Assembly (NCBI RefSeq): GCF_035621475.1
Contig: NZ_CP141799.1
Span: forward strand, 590,001-654,000
Origin: Pseudomonas paeninsulae
GTDB taxonomy: Bacteria > Pseudomonadota > Gammaproteobacteria > Pseudomonadales > Pseudomonadaceae
Reading direction: 5' to 3'
Length of the DNA: 64,000 nt
The translations under genes were made by a program, and so were the position numbers. This document shows, one piece after another, positions 1-11,834 of the stretch. The first letter of the stretch is position 1. Each line of letters opens with the position of its first letter. Under the pieces are notes generated by a model. The model was given only the letters and a program-made list of their open reading frames with translations. It searched no databases and was not told where the DNA came from.

Positions 1-2214
<2,214 letters not shown>

Positions 2215-2348
2215 AAACAGCGGCCTCGCATGGCGGGCGGGAAACCAGTGAGTATACGGCCCCGTGACACAGCGCGGCAAAGCGTGACGGCTGTGCCGCG
2301 TCGAGCGGTGCTGCTAGAATCGGCGCCTATTTCATCAAGGCGTGTCCC

Positions 2349-3737
2349 ATGTACGATCCCTACAGCGAGCGCATGAGTGGCGGTGAAACCCGTGCGGTCG
2401 CTGGGCTGGCGCTGGTATTTGCCTTCCGCATGCTTGGCATGTTCATGGTCCTGCCGGTATTGGCGACCTACGGCATGGAGTTGCGCGGCAGTACACCGGC
2501 GTTGATTGGCCTGGCCATTGGCGCCTATGGCCTGACCCAGGCCTTCCTGCAGATACCCTTTGGCATGCTCTCCGACCGTATTGGTCGGCGTCCGGTGATC
2601 TATGCCGGGCTGCTGATTTTCGCCGCCGGCAGTCTGTTGGCCGCCAATGCCGACTCGATCTGGGGCGTGATTGCGGGTCGTGTGCTGCAGGGGGGCGGGG
2701 CGATTTCCGCGGCGGTGATGGCGCTGCTCTCCGATCTGACCCGAGAGCAGCACCGCACCAAGGCCATGGCCATAATCGGCATGAGCATCGGTCTATCCTT
2801 CGCCGTGGCCATGGTGGTCGGTCCGCTGCTGACCCGCGCCTTTGGTTTGTCCGGGTTGTTCCTGGCCACAGCGGCCATGGCCCTGCTCGGCATCGTCATC
2901 GTCGCCGGGGTGGTGCCGCGAACGGCCGGGCCGCTGCAGCACCGTGAGTCTGGCGTTGCTCGGCAGGCGTTATTGCCGACCTTGAAACATACCGACCTGT
3001 TGCGCCTGGACTTCGGTATCCTGGCCCTGCATGCGATTCTGATGGCCAGCTTCATCGCCTTGCCGCTGGCGCTGGTGGAGCAGGGCGGGCTGCCCAAGGA
3101 AGAGCACTGGTGGGTGTACCTGACCGCGCTGTTGATCGGCTTCTTCGGCATGGTGCCGTTCATCATCTATGGCGAGAAAAAGCGCCACATGAAGCGCGTG
3201 CTGCTCGGCGCCGTGGCGGTGCTGCTGGCCTGTGAGCTGTATTTCTGGCAGTTCGGAAGCAGCTTGCGTGCACTGGTACTGGGCATCGTGGTGTTTTTCA
3301 CCGCGTTCAATCTGCTGGAGGCTTCGCTGCCGTCACTAATCAGCAAGGTTGCGCCTGCCGGCGGCAAGGGCGCGGCGATGGGGGTGTACTCGACCAGTCA
3401 GTTTCTCGGTGCTGCGCTGGGCGGTATTCTCGGGGGTTGGCTGTACCAGCATTACAGCCTGTCGGGGGTGTTCCTCGGTTGCGCCGGCATGGCTCTTCTC
3501 TGGCTAGTCTTTGCTGTTACTATGCGTGAACCGCCTTATGTCACCAGTCTGCGCTTGCCGCTTTCAGCCGCGGCATTGCACGAAGTGGGGTTGGCCGAGC
3601 GTTTACAGGCAGTGCCCGGAGTGGCGGATGCTGTGGTGGTGCGTGATGAAGCGGCCATCTATATCAAAGTGGATACCCAACAATTGGATCGCATGTCCCT
3701 CGAGCGCCTGATCGAAGCGGCGCCGGCGACGTGCTGA
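2349..3737 (+). CDS. yajR: MFS transporter, YajR-like, with C-terminal ferredoxin-fold (YAM) domain
   Basis: Inner-membrane major facilitator protein, probably a drug/proton-type exporter of unknown substrate. The 462 residues hold twelve hydrophobic segments. The motif A loop GMLSDRIGRRPVI sits near residue 80 between helices 2 and 3. After the last helix (about residue 395) there is a soluble tail of about 65 residues containing VPGVADAVVV and IYIKVD, which matches the extra C-terminal domain known from E. coli YajR, a protein of very similar length. It lies 18 bp before ssb and divergent from uvrA, an arrangement recalled from other pseudomonads. Start ATG 2349 is used; ATG 2373 (MSGGETRAV) is an alternative. 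Confidence 0.88.
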   Translation: MYDPYSERMSGGETRAVAGLALVFAFRMLGMFMVLPVLATYGMELRGSTPALIGLAIGAYGLTQAFLQIPFGMLSDRIGRRPVIYAGLLIFAAGSLLAANADSIWGVIAGRVLQGGGAISAAVMALLSDLTREQHRTKAMAIIGMSIGLSFAVAMVVGPLLTRAFGLSGLFLATAAMALLGIVIVAGVVPRTAGPLQHRESGVARQALLPTLKHTDLLRLDFGILALHAILMASFIALPLALVEQGGLPKEEHWWVYLTALLIGFFGMVPFIIYGEKKRHMKRVLLGAVAVLLACELYFWQFGSSLRALVLGIVVFFTAFNLLEASLPSLISKVAPAGGKGAAMGVYSTSQFLGAALGGILGGWLYQHYSLSGVFLGCAGMALLWLVFAVTMREPPYVTSLRLPLSAAALHEVGLAERLQAVPGVADAVVVRDEAAIYIKVDTQQLDRMSLERLIEAAPATC

Positions 3738-3755
3738 CAGCTATAGGAGAATGTT

Positions 3756-4259
3756 ATGGCCCGTGGGGTTAACAAAGTTATTCTGATCGGTACCTGCGGA
3801 CAGGATCCGGAAACGCGTTATCTGCCCAGCGGCAACGCAGTGACCAACCTGAGTCTCGCCACCAGCGAGCAGTGGACCGACAAGCAGACCGGCCAGAAGG
3901 TCGAGAAAACCGAGTGGCACCGTGTCTCGCTGTTCGGCAAGGTTGCTGAAATCGCCGGCGAATACCTGCGCAAAGGTTCGCAGGTGTATATCGAAGGCAA
4001 GCTGCAGACTCGCGAGTGGGAAAAAGACGGCATCAAGCGTTACACCACCGAGATCGTCGTCGACATGCAGGGCACCATGCAGCTGATTGGTGGCCGTCCG
4101 GATAACGCCGGTGGCGATTCGGCGCCACGTCAGCAGCGCCCGGCGCCGCAACGTGAACAGCAGCAGCAGCAGCAGCAGCAGGCGCCGCGTCCGGCTCCGC
4201 AGCAGCAGGCCAAGCCGGCGCAGGATTTCGACAGTTTTGACGACGACATCCCGTTCTAG
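3756..4259 (+). CDS. ssb: Single-stranded DNA-binding protein
   Basis: SSB coats single-stranded DNA in replication, repair and recombination and recruits partner proteins through its acidic tail. The 167-residue product has an OB-fold over residues 1-110 (start [15 protein letters not shown], then [12 protein letters not shown]), a flexible Gln/Pro-rich linker with eight consecutive glutamines, and the canonical C-terminal tip DDDIPF. The ATG at 3756 has an AGGAGA Shine-Dalgarno sequence at good spacing. A strong intrinsic terminator follows the stop. All family hallmarks are present. Confidence 0.98.
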   Translation: MARGVNKVILIGTCGQDPETRYLPSGNAVTNLSLATSEQWTDKQTGQKVEKTEWHRVSLFGKVAEIAGEYLRKGSQVYIEGKLQTREWEKDGIKRYTTEIVVDMQGTMQLIGGRPDNAGGDSAPRQQRPAPQREQQQQQQQQAPRPAPQQQAKPAQDFDSFDDDIPF

Positions 4260-4295
4260 TGCCCTCGTAAGGGTTAAATATAAGGTTTCAAATTT

Positions 4296-4333
4296 AAACC
4301 CCTGTAGCTCTCATTCAGTTACAGGGGTTTTTC
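4296..4333 (+). terminator. Intrinsic terminator after ssb
   Basis: AAACCCCTGTA (4296-4306) pairs with TACAGGGGTTT (4320-4330) around a 13-base loop and is followed by a short T-run. It lies 36 bp after the ssb stop and before the convergent LysR gene, so it may serve both strands. Confidence 0.8.
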
Positions 4334-4396
4334 TATGCGCGTGATAATGGCTGCTCCTGGGCATTTTGCGTCGGGGTTCGGAGCTCTGTTCGAGGT

Positions 4397-5296
4397 TCAG
4401 GTCGATGCCCGAGCGTTGCGCGCCGCGGCCTGTAGCAGCAGCCAGTCGACCAGCTCGGCTAACTGCGGAGAGGGTTCTGGGCGTTCTGGGTAGACCAGGA
4501 AATAGGCATCGCCGGTGCGCACCTTCAGCTCGAAGGGCGTGGCCAGGCGCCCGGCTTCCAGGTCTTCGCCGATCAGCGACCAGTCGCCGATGGCCACGCC
4601 GAGGCCCTGCGAGGCCACCGTCATGGCTAGATCCAGGGTGTCGAAATGCTGACCCTTGCCGATGCTGTTGACTGTGGTGCCGGCGGCCTTCAGCCAGGCC
4701 TCCCAGTCGCGCTGGTCGCGCGTGGGGTGCAGCAGGGTATGGCGTTCCAGGTCGGCCGGCTGGCTGAGTGGCTGCGGGCCGCTGAGCAGTTGCTGCGCAC
4801 AGACCGGGGTGAGCAGCTCATCGAATAGGTGGTGCGCCACCAAGGCGGGGCCGGGTTGGCTGCCGAACACCACGGCCGCGTCGAACTCCTCACCACGAAA
4901 ATCCACCGAGTGCTGCACGGTAGTCGTCAATTCCACGGGCACGTCCGGGCGCTCGGCCTGCCAGTGCATTAGCCGCGGTAGCAACCAGCGCATGACGCAG
5001 GTCGGTGCCTTCAACCGCAGCGCCTCGCGCCGCGCGCCCACTCGTTCGACCGCCTCGCCGATCAGGCCGAATGCCTGCTGGATCTGCGGAAACAACTCGC
5101 GGCCTTGCGCGGTCAGGCTCAGCCCGCGGGCCTGGCGCTGGAACAACGGGTAGCCCAGGTGACTCTCCAGACCGGCGATCTGCCGGCTCACCGCACCCTG
5201 GGTGATGTGCAGGAGTTCGGCTGCGCGGGTGAAGTTGCAGCACTGGGCGGTGATCACGAAGGTATGCAGCGCAGGCAGAGGTGGAAGCCGTTTCAT
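4397..5296 (-). CDS. LysR-family transcriptional regulator (GcvA-like)
   Basis: DNA-binding regulator of 299 residues. The N-terminal winged HTH covers residues 1-65 (LPALHTFVITAQ, then AAELLHITQGAVSRQIAGLE). An effector-binding domain follows. The gene is divergent from the AruI-type decarboxylase with 197 bp between the two starts, the usual arrangement for a LysR protein controlling the neighbouring catabolic operon. The inferred role is to sense a guanidino compound, polyamine or amino acid and control the 5.5-12.9 kb cluster. The ligand cannot be read from sequence. Confidence 0.9.
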   Translation of the reverse strand: MKRLPPLPALHTFVITAQCCNFTRAAELLHITQGAVSRQIAGLESHLGYPLFQRQARGLSLTAQGRELFPQIQQAFGLIGEAVERVGARREALRLKAPTCVMRWLLPRLMHWQAERPDVPVELTTTVQHSVDFRGEEFDAAVVFGSQPGPALVAHHLFDELLTPVCAQQLLSGPQPLSQPADLERHTLLHPTRDQRDWEAWLKAAGTTVNSIGKGQHFDTLDLAMTVASQGLGVAIGDWSLIGEDLEAGRLATPFELKVRTGDAYFLVYPERPEPSPQLAELVDWLLLQAAARNARAST

Positions 5297-5493
5297 GGAG
5301 GCTCAGCTATGCAGTGAGGACATGCCTAGTATGACTATTTTTGCATTGTCCGGTGGTTGGGCAGGGGGTCAAATTGGACCTTGGCTGCACTTTTTCGCAG
5401 ATCTGCGACGCATCCGCGCGGCCCGCTGAATCCAGGGCGGCGTGCAATGCGGCGAGTGCAGTAGACCTCAGTTACTGAACAGGACAAAAGAAC

Positions 5494-7134
5494 ATGGCGA
5501 CATGCGGCGAAGTATTGGTGAAGTTGCTCGAACGCTACGGTGTCGAGCGGGTATTCGGCATCCCCGGCGTACATACCGTCGAGCTCTACCGCGGGCTGGC
5601 CCGTTCGCCCATCGAGCATGTCACCCCGCGTCATGAGCAGGGCGCCGGTTTCATGGCCGATGGCTATGCGCGCACCAGCGGCAAGCCGGGGGTGTGTTTC
5701 ATCATCACTGGCCCCGGCATGACCAATATCGCCACGGCCATGGCCCAGGCCTATGCCGACTCGATCCCGATGCTGGTGATTTCCAGCGTGCAGGCGCGCA
5801 GCCAGCTCGGCGGTGGGCGCGGCAAGCTGCACGAGCTGCCGTCGCAGAGCAATCTGGTCGCCGGTTTTTCGGCCTTCTCGCACACCCTGCTGTCGGCCAC
5901 CGAGCTGCCGGCGGTGCTGGCGCGCGCCTTTGCCGTGTTCCAGGCTGCGCGGCCGCGCCCGGTGCATATCGAGATTCCGCTCGATGTGTTGATCGAGGAG
6001 GCCGATGAGCTGCTGAGCAGTCAGCCGATCAGCCTGGCCCGGCCCGGCGCCAGCCCGGTGGCCATCGCACAAATGGCCAGCCGGCTGGCTGGCGCCCAGC
6101 GGCCACTGATTCTCGCCGGTGGCGGCGCGATCGATGCGGCGCCGGCGCTGACCCGGCTGGCCGAGCAGCTGCAGGCCCCCGTGGCGCTGACCATCAATGC
6201 CAAGGGCCTGTTGCCCTCGGCCCATCCACTGTTGATTGGCTCGACCCAGTCGACCGTGGCGACCCGCGAGCTGGTGGCCGAGGCCGATGTGGTATTGGCG
6301 GTAGGCACCGAGTTGGGCGAAACCGATTATGACGTGACCTTCGCCGGTGGCTTCGAGATCCCCGGCGTATTGCTGCGCATCGACATCGACCCGGACCAGG
6401 CGGTGCGCAATTACCCGCCGGCCATGGCGCTGGTCGCCGACTCCGCGCTGGCGCTGGAGGCCTTGCATGCGGCGCTCGGCGAACAGGCATTGGCCCCGCG
6501 TCGCGCCGACTGGGGCAGCGCCTGCGCCGCGCGGCTGCGTGCGGACCTCGAGGCGTCCTGGGATGTCCCAATGCGTGGGCAGACCCGCTTCCTACAGACG
6601 GTGCTGGAGGAGCTGCCGGACGCGGTATTGGTCGGTGACTCGACCCAGCCGGTGTACAGCGGCAACCTGACCCTGAACCTGGAACAGCCTCGGCGTTGGT
6701 TCAACTCCTCGACCGGCTACGGCACCCTCGGCTACGCCTTGCCGGCGGCCATCGGTGCGCTGCTCGGCGACAGCCGCGAAGGCGCGCAGCGGCGCCCGGT
6801 GGTGTGCCTGATCGGCGACGGCGGACTGCAGTTCACCCTGGCCGAACTGGCCAGTGCGGTGGAAGCGCGCGCGCCGATCATCGTCCTGCTGTGGAATAAC
6901 CAGGGCTACGAAGAGATCAAGAAGTACATGGTCAACCGCGATATCGAGCCGGTGGGCGTGGATATCTTCACCCCGGACTTCGTCGCCGCGGCCAAGGCAC
7001 TGGGCTGTGCGGCGGGGCGGGCGAATGACGCCGAGGCGTTGCGCGCGGCCCTGCGCCAAGCACGTGAAACTCAGTTGCCGACCCTGATCGAAATCGACCA
7101 GCAGGCCTGGATGAGTGGGGTGGCGGCATGTTGA
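5494..7134 (+). CDS. aruI: Thiamine-diphosphate-dependent 2-oxo acid decarboxylase, probably 5-guanidino-2-oxopentanoate decarboxylase
   Basis: ThDP enzyme of the acetolactate synthase/decarboxylase superfamily, 546 residues. The N-terminal PYR domain has the conserved glutamate in RHEQGAGFMADGYAR. A central domain follows, and the C-terminal PP domain has the GDGGLQFTLAEL...WNNQGY ThDP/Mg motif near residues 440-475. In the arginine transaminase pathway AruI decarboxylates 2-ketoarginine to 4-guanidinobutyraldehyde, which an aldehyde dehydrogenase then oxidises. The aldehyde dehydrogenase gene overlaps this stop (ATG 7128, stop 7134), and a polyamine-type ABC importer follows, which fits that role. 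No AruH-type transaminase is visible here. The specificity call rests on context and remembered similarity; another 2-oxo acid substrate is possible. Confidence 0.72.
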   Translation: MATCGEVLVKLLERYGVERVFGIPGVHTVELYRGLARSPIEHVTPRHEQGAGFMADGYARTSGKPGVCFIITGPGMTNIATAMAQAYADSIPMLVISSVQARSQLGGGRGKLHELPSQSNLVAGFSAFSHTLLSATELPAVLARAFAVFQAARPRPVHIEIPLDVLIEEADELLSSQPISLARPGASPVAIAQMASRLAGAQRPLILAGGGAIDAAPALTRLAEQLQAPVALTINAKGLLPSAHPLLIGSTQSTVATRELVAEADVVLAVGTELGETDYDVTFAGGFEIPGVLLRIDIDPDQAVRNYPPAMALVADSALALEALHAALGEQALAPRRADWGSACAARLRADLEASWDVPMRGQTRFLQTVLEELPDAVLVGDSTQPVYSGNLTLNLEQPRRWFNSSTGYGTLGYALPAAIGALLGDSREGAQRRPVVCLIGDGGLQFTLAELASAVEARAPIIVLLWNNQGYEEIKKYMVNRDIEPVGVDIFTPDFVAAAKALGCAAGRANDAEALRAALRQARETQLPTLIEIDQQAWMSGVAAC

Positions 7135-8587
7135 ACAGTCGCCCGCCGCACAATGGCGCACTCGCCGGTCTGTATATCGGCGGGCACTGGCAGAGCGGTG
7201 GCGACAGCCTGAAGGTGATCAATCCCGCCACCGAAGAGTTGCTGGCGAGCGTGGCCGGCGGCGACGCCGCGGCGGTCGAGCAGGCGGTGTGCGCGGCGAG
7301 TGATGCTTTTCCGGCCTGGGGCCGCAGCGCCGGGGTCGAGCGGGGCGCCTGTCTGCGCCGGATCGCCGCCGGTGTCGACGAGCGCCGCGAGCGCCTGATC
7401 CAGCTGCAAGCGCGCAACAACGGCAAGCCCCTGGCGGAAGCGGTGATCGATGTTGACGATGTGATCGCCACCTTCACCTATTACGCCGAACTGGCCGAGG
7501 CGCTGGACTGCCAGCAGGACGCCGCGGTGGCGCTGCCGAGCAGCGAGTTCGCCGCCCGCCTGCGCCGCGAGCCCTGTGGCGTGGTGGGGCTGATCGTGCC
7601 GTGGAATTTCCCGATGGTGACCACTGCCTGGAAGCTGGCTCCCGCGCTGGCGGCCGGCTGCACGGTGGTGCTGAAACCCTCGGAGGTGACCCCGCTGCCG
7701 GAACTGGAGCTGGCCGACATCATCGCCGCGGCCTGCCGGCCGGGGTGTTCAACCTGGTCTGCGGCACTGGCCTGGCGGTCGGGGCGCCACTGGCGGCGCA
7801 TCCGGGGGTGGCCAAGTTGTCGTTCACCGGCAGCAATGCGGTGGGCGTGCAGGTCATGCAGCGCGCCGCCGAGACCATCAAGGGCGTCAGTCTGGAGCTG
7901 GGCGGCAAGTCCTCGCTGCTGGTGTTCGCCGACGCCGACCTGGAGCTGGCGGTCGAGCTGGCCTGTGGCGGCGGTTTCTTCAACGCCGGGCAGATGTGCT
8001 CGGCGACCAGTCGGGTACTGGTCGCCGCTGAGCTGGCCGAGGAGTTCCTGGTGCGCTTGCAGGCACGCGCCGAGGCGATTCGCGTCGGTGACCCGTTTGC
8101 GGCGGACGTGGAGATGGGTGCGCTGGTCAATCAGGCCCAGTACCAACGGGTTTGTCGGCATATTGCCGACGGCCTGGATGGCGGCGCGCGCTTGCTGAGC
8201 GGTGGTGAACGTCCGGCTGGGCTGGCGCGTGGCTATTTCCTGCGGCCCGCGGTGTTTACCGACGTGCCGCTGAACAGCGCCCTGTGGCGTGAGGAGATCT
8301 TCGGGCCGGTGCTTTGTGTGCGCAGCTTCAGCACGGAAGAGCAGGCCATCGAACTGGCCAACGACAGCGAGTTTGGCCTGGTAGCCAGCGTGGTCAGTGG
8401 CGACGCCAGCCGCGCCGAACGGGTCGCCAATGCCTTGCAGGCTGGCCTGGTGTGGATCAACGCGCCGCAGGTGATCTTCCCGCAGGCGGCCTGGGGTGGC
8501 TACAAACAAAGCAGCATCGGCCGCGAGTTGGGGCCCTGGGGGCTGCAGGCATTCCAGGAAATCAAGCATGTGATTCGCGCCCTTTAA
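7128..8587 (+). pseudogene. Aldehyde dehydrogenase, frameshifted at about 7731-7735
   Basis: NAD(P)-dependent aldehyde dehydrogenase that would oxidise the aldehyde made by the preceding decarboxylase. Residues 1-201 read in one frame to ADIIAAA. The rest continues in a different frame from LPAGVFNLVCGTGLAVGA, through SFTGSN, LELGGKS, the nucleophile region GQMCSATSR and EEIFGPVL, to the stop at 8587. Together they make about 486 residues, the normal family length. The break is explained by loss of one copy of a ggcc tandem (restoring AAAGLPAGVF) or by loss of a single C. Left unrepaired, the first frame runs to a stop at 8198 without the catalytic cysteine region. This is either a sequencing error or a recent inactivation: no other damage is seen. 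Confidence 0.9.
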
Positions 8588-8606
8588 GCGGGCGTATGTG
8601 GCGCCC

Positions 8607-8629
8607 GCATGCCTGCTGGCGAGGCATGC
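8607..8629 (+). other. Hairpin between aldehyde dehydrogenase and binding-protein gene
   Basis: GCATGCCT (8607-8614) pairs perfectly with AGGCATGC (8622-8629) and is followed by GTTTTG, which is too short for a convincing T-tract. It sits in the 229-bp gap between the dehydrogenase and the binding protein and could be a weak terminator or mRNA-processing hairpin. The rest of the gap shows no other clear feature. Confidence 0.4.
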
Positions 8630-8816
8630 GTTTTGCGCATGGCTTCGATGACAATTTATCGATTGTTGGCCTGGCGAGTGCGCCGCAGGATGGCTTGGCC
8701 AGCTCAGACCGCACCAGTGTTAATGGGGCCTGAGGTCAGGTTGAACGGTTTATTGCAGGGAGCCCGGCACCGCGCCGCAAGCTCCTGAAGACAAATAAAA
8801 ACAAGAGGCAACTGCG

Positions 8817-9919
8817 ATGAGCGAACACGATTTCAACAGAAGAACATTCATCAAAACGGTAGGTGTCGCATCGGTGGCTGCCGCGGCCTTGTCCTTTCCC
8901 TTCATCAAGGCCAGTGCCGGCGACATGAAGTTTCACGGCAAGACCCTGCGCCTGCTCACCTGGTCCGACGACACCGGCCTGGCGGCGCTGCGCAATATCG
9001 CCGCGACCTTCGAAGCCAGACCGGGGCCAAGGTGATCGCCGACCGTACCGGCAGCACCTCGGAGATGGTCGCCAAGCTCAAGGCCGGTGGTGATCGCCCG
9101 CAATACGACATCATCACCCTGGCCGGCGTCGGCGCCGAAGGCCTGGCCAGCGCCGGGCTGCTGGAAAGGCCTGACCTTAACCGCATCCCCAACCTGCGCG
9201 ACGTGCCGGCGCAGTACCAGACCGGCGCCGACGGTCATGGCATCGGCTACCTGCTGTGGTGCAATAGCCTGATCTACAGCACCCGCACCGTGAAAGAAGC
9301 GCCGGACAGCTACGCCGCCCTGTGGGACCAGGACATGGCGCCGAACATTTTCCTGCCGCCACCGAACTGGACCGAGGCCATGGACCTGATCATCATCGCC
9401 GCCAAGCTGGCCGGCGGTGACGAGCACAATGTCGAGCCGGGTTTCAAACTGCTCGAGAAACTCAACGACCGGGTCGTTACCCTGGGCGAGAACCCCAACC
9501 AGATCGCCGAACTGTTCCGCACCGGTTCGCTGGACATGGGCGGCCTCTATGCACCGGCCTTCTTCCCCAAGCAGATCCGCGATCCGGCCTATGGCCTGGG
9601 CGCCACCTTCGGCATGCAAGAAGGCTTTTATACCGACCTGATGCTCTCGGTCATGCCCAAGCACCGTCCGGGCGATACCGATCTGGCCTATGCCTTCATC
9701 GACCACTCGCTCGACCCGCTGGTGCAGGGCAAGATGGCCGAAGACATCTTCAACGGCCCGGTCAACGCCAAGGCGATCATTTCCGCCGAGGCGCGTAAGA
9801 GCCCATACATCCTCACGCCCGAGCAGATCTCGGAGAAGGCGATCATGCACGACAACGCCTTCCTGGCCACCGTGCACGACCAGTGGATTCGCCGCTACAC
9901 GGAAATCTTCTCTTCCTGA
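8817..9919 (+). pseudogene. Extracellular solute-binding protein of a polyamine-type ABC importer, frameshifted at about 9015-9018
   Basis: PotD-like periplasmic binding protein. The N-terminus carries a twin-arginine signal (NRRTFIKTVGVASVAAAALSF), so export is probably by Tat. The first frame reads to FEA and then meets a TGA at 9033. The other frame continues KVIADRTGSTSEMVAKLKAGG to ...RRYTEIFSS at 9919. Restoring one C (gcc cag acc) gives FEAQTGAKVIADRT and a 367-residue protein of normal length. The two permease genes and the ATPase downstream are intact. As with the upstream dehydrogenase, the single-base break may be a sequencing error in a C-run or a genuine recent mutation. Confidence 0.88.
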
Positions 9920-10017
9920 TGTAGCGCTACGGCACCTGCCGTGAATAGCACCGCGCAGCGGGCCTCTGGGCGCCGGCGCGGTGTGCAGCAACCTTCTGTA
10001 CTGATGAGATCAGCGAA

Positions 10018-10926
10018 ATGGCACATTCAACTCTGACCCGTCAGGTCGGCGTGGCGCCCCTGCGCCCGGCCAAGACGTTTTCTCCGACGGCACGCGCCTG
10101 GCTGTTTCTCTCGCCGGCGATGCTGTTTCTCGGCGTACTGATTGCCGCCAGCCTGCTGGTGCTGCGCATGAGTGTCGGCACCAAGGGCGCGGAATGGAGC
10201 GGTTTCAGCCTGGCCAGCTACGCCCAGTTGCTCGAGCCCTACTACCTCAAGTCGCTGTTACTGACCTTGCGTCTGGCCCTGGTCAGCGCGCTGATCGCGG
10301 TGCTGCTGGCGATTCCGGTTGGCTACTGCATGTCGCGTTTGCAGTCGCCGCTGTTGCGTCGGGTGTTCCTCGCCGCGGTGCTGATGCCGTTGCTGGTCAA
10401 CCTGCTGCTGCAAAGTTACGGCTGGCTGGTGATCCTCGGTCCGGGCGGGATGCTCAATCAGGCGCTGCTGGGCCTGGGCCTGATCGATCGACCGGTGATG
10501 CTGCTCTACAACCAGACGGGTGTGCTGATGGGCCTGGTGCAGACCGCCTTCCCGTTGGCGGTGCTGCCGATCGCCAGTGCCATGCGCGGCGTGGCGCGCA
10601 GCTACGAGGAGGCGGCGGCTACCCTCGGCGCCAGTCGTTGGCAGGTGTTCCGGCAAGTGGTGTTGCCGATGAGCCTGCCGGGCATCATCACCGGCGCCAC
10701 CCTGGTGTTCGCCTACAACGCCAGCAGCTTCGTGGTGCCCTTACTCCTTGGCGGTCGGCGGGTGCCGATGCTGGCGGTGATGGTGCATGACCAGATCGCC
10801 CCGCTGATGAACTGGCCGGCAGCCTCCGCCGCCGGGGTGGTGCTGATTGTCACCACGCTGGCGATCATGACCTTCTCCGAATTCGTCACCGGCCGTCGTC
10901 GGCGCATCCTGGAGGCTTCGCAATGA
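10018..10926 (+). CDS. ABC transporter permease (PotB-like), polyamine/opine family
   Basis: Inner-membrane permease, 302 residues. There is an N-terminal cytoplasmic stretch, a first helix near residue 30 (AWLFLSPAMLFLGVLI), five further helices, and the EAA loop YEEAAATLGASRWQVFRQV near residues 197-215 that contacts the ATPase. Its stop overlaps the start of the second permease (ATGA, 10923-10926), so the two are translationally coupled. With the flanking binding protein and ATPase it forms a complete importer; substrates in this family include putrescine, spermidine and guanidino compounds. Confidence 0.92.
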   Translation: MAHSTLTRQVGVAPLRPAKTFSPTARAWLFLSPAMLFLGVLIAASLLVLRMSVGTKGAEWSGFSLASYAQLLEPYYLKSLLLTLRLALVSALIAVLLAIPVGYCMSRLQSPLLRRVFLAAVLMPLLVNLLLQSYGWLVILGPGGMLNQALLGLGLIDRPVMLLYNQTGVLMGLVQTAFPLAVLPIASAMRGVARSYEEAAATLGASRWQVFRQVVLPMSLPGIITGATLVFAYNASSFVVPLLLGGRRVPMLAVMVHDQIAPLMNWPAASAAGVVLIVTTLAIMTFSEFVTGRRRRILEASQ

Positions 10927-11780
10927 GCAACTTACTCAAGAGCCTGTTTCACGGTGCCGCCCCGTTGCCGGGTGAAACCGGGCGTTTCGCCATGGGCCTG
11001 TCCGGGGTCATCCTGTTGCTGGCGGTGCTGCCAATCCTGACCATGATCGTGATGTCGTTCAGTGGCGCCTCGAACCTCGACTTTCCACCGGCCAGCTACA
11101 GCCTGCAGTGGTACCAGGCGGCCTGGAATACCTTCGTTTCGCCGGACGCCAGTGACGTGCTCAGCCTCGGTCAGGCGTTCACCACCAGTCTGCTGGTGGC
11201 CACCCTGAGCATGCTGTTCGCCACCCTGGTGGCGGTGCCGGCCGCCTATGCGTTGGTGCGCTGCGAATTCCGCGGCAAGGCGGCGGCGCTGCAGCTGATG
11301 TCGCTGCCGCTGGTGTTTCCCATGGTGGTGCTGGGCCTGGCGCTGTTGCTGATATTCGACAACCTGCCGTTTCACCTCAGCACCTCGCGGCTGGTGATCG
11401 CCCATGTGATCCTCGCCTTGCCGTTCGTGGTGAGAAATTGCACCGCAGCCATGCTGTCGATCGGCAGCGAGGTCGAGGAAGCCGCGCAGATGCTCGGCGC
11501 CTCGCCGCTGCGCGCCATCCTCGATGTGGTGGTGCCGCTGATGCGCTCGGGGATTCTGGCCGGGATGCTGCTGGCCTTCATCATCTCGTTCAATGAATTC
11601 ACCGTGACCTACTTCCTCTACAACATCGATGTGATGACCGTACCGATCTGGATGTACAGCCGCACCGTGTCCTCCCTCGACCCGACTGTTTTCTCGTTCG
11701 CCGTATTGATCGTGCTGATCGACTTCGCCCTGATTTGGGCGCTGGAGAAGCTGGTCGGCGAAGGTGGCGTGTCCTTTTAA
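10923..11780 (+). CDS. ABC transporter permease (PotC-like), polyamine/opine family
   Basis: Second inner-membrane permease of the importer, 285 residues with six predicted helices. The EAA loop VEEAAQMLGASPLRAILDV lies near residues 180-198. The start codon overlaps the stop of the first permease by four bases. The ATPase gene begins 54 bp downstream. It is intact, in contrast to the two frameshifted genes at the head of the operon. Confidence 0.92.
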   Translation: MSNLLKSLFHGAAPLPGETGRFAMGLSGVILLLAVLPILTMIVMSFSGASNLDFPPASYSLQWYQAAWNTFVSPDASDVLSLGQAFTTSLLVATLSMLFATLVAVPAAYALVRCEFRGKAAALQLMSLPLVFPMVVLGLALLLIFDNLPFHLSTSRLVIAHVILALPFVVRNCTAAMLSIGSEVEEAAQMLGASPLRAILDVVVPLMRSGILAGMLLAFIISFNEFTVTYFLYNIDVMTVPIWMYSRTVSSLDPTVFSFAVLIVLIDFALIWALEKLVGEGGVSF

Positions 11781-11834
11781 TTCAGCCGGGCAGGCCCTGG
11801 CGGCTTGCCGGCAACAGCTTATTGGAGGTGCCGC

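Noticed and set aside
2245..2259. CCAGTGAGTATACGG upstream of uvrA as a LexA (SOS) box
   Set aside because: It lacks the CTGT-N8-ACAG ends and has poor symmetry. It more likely contains a TATACT -10 element for uvrA.
4158..4182. CAG-run in ssb as a regulatory microsatellite
   Set aside because: It encodes the usual Gln-rich linker of SSB in frame. A role in phase variation is not supported.
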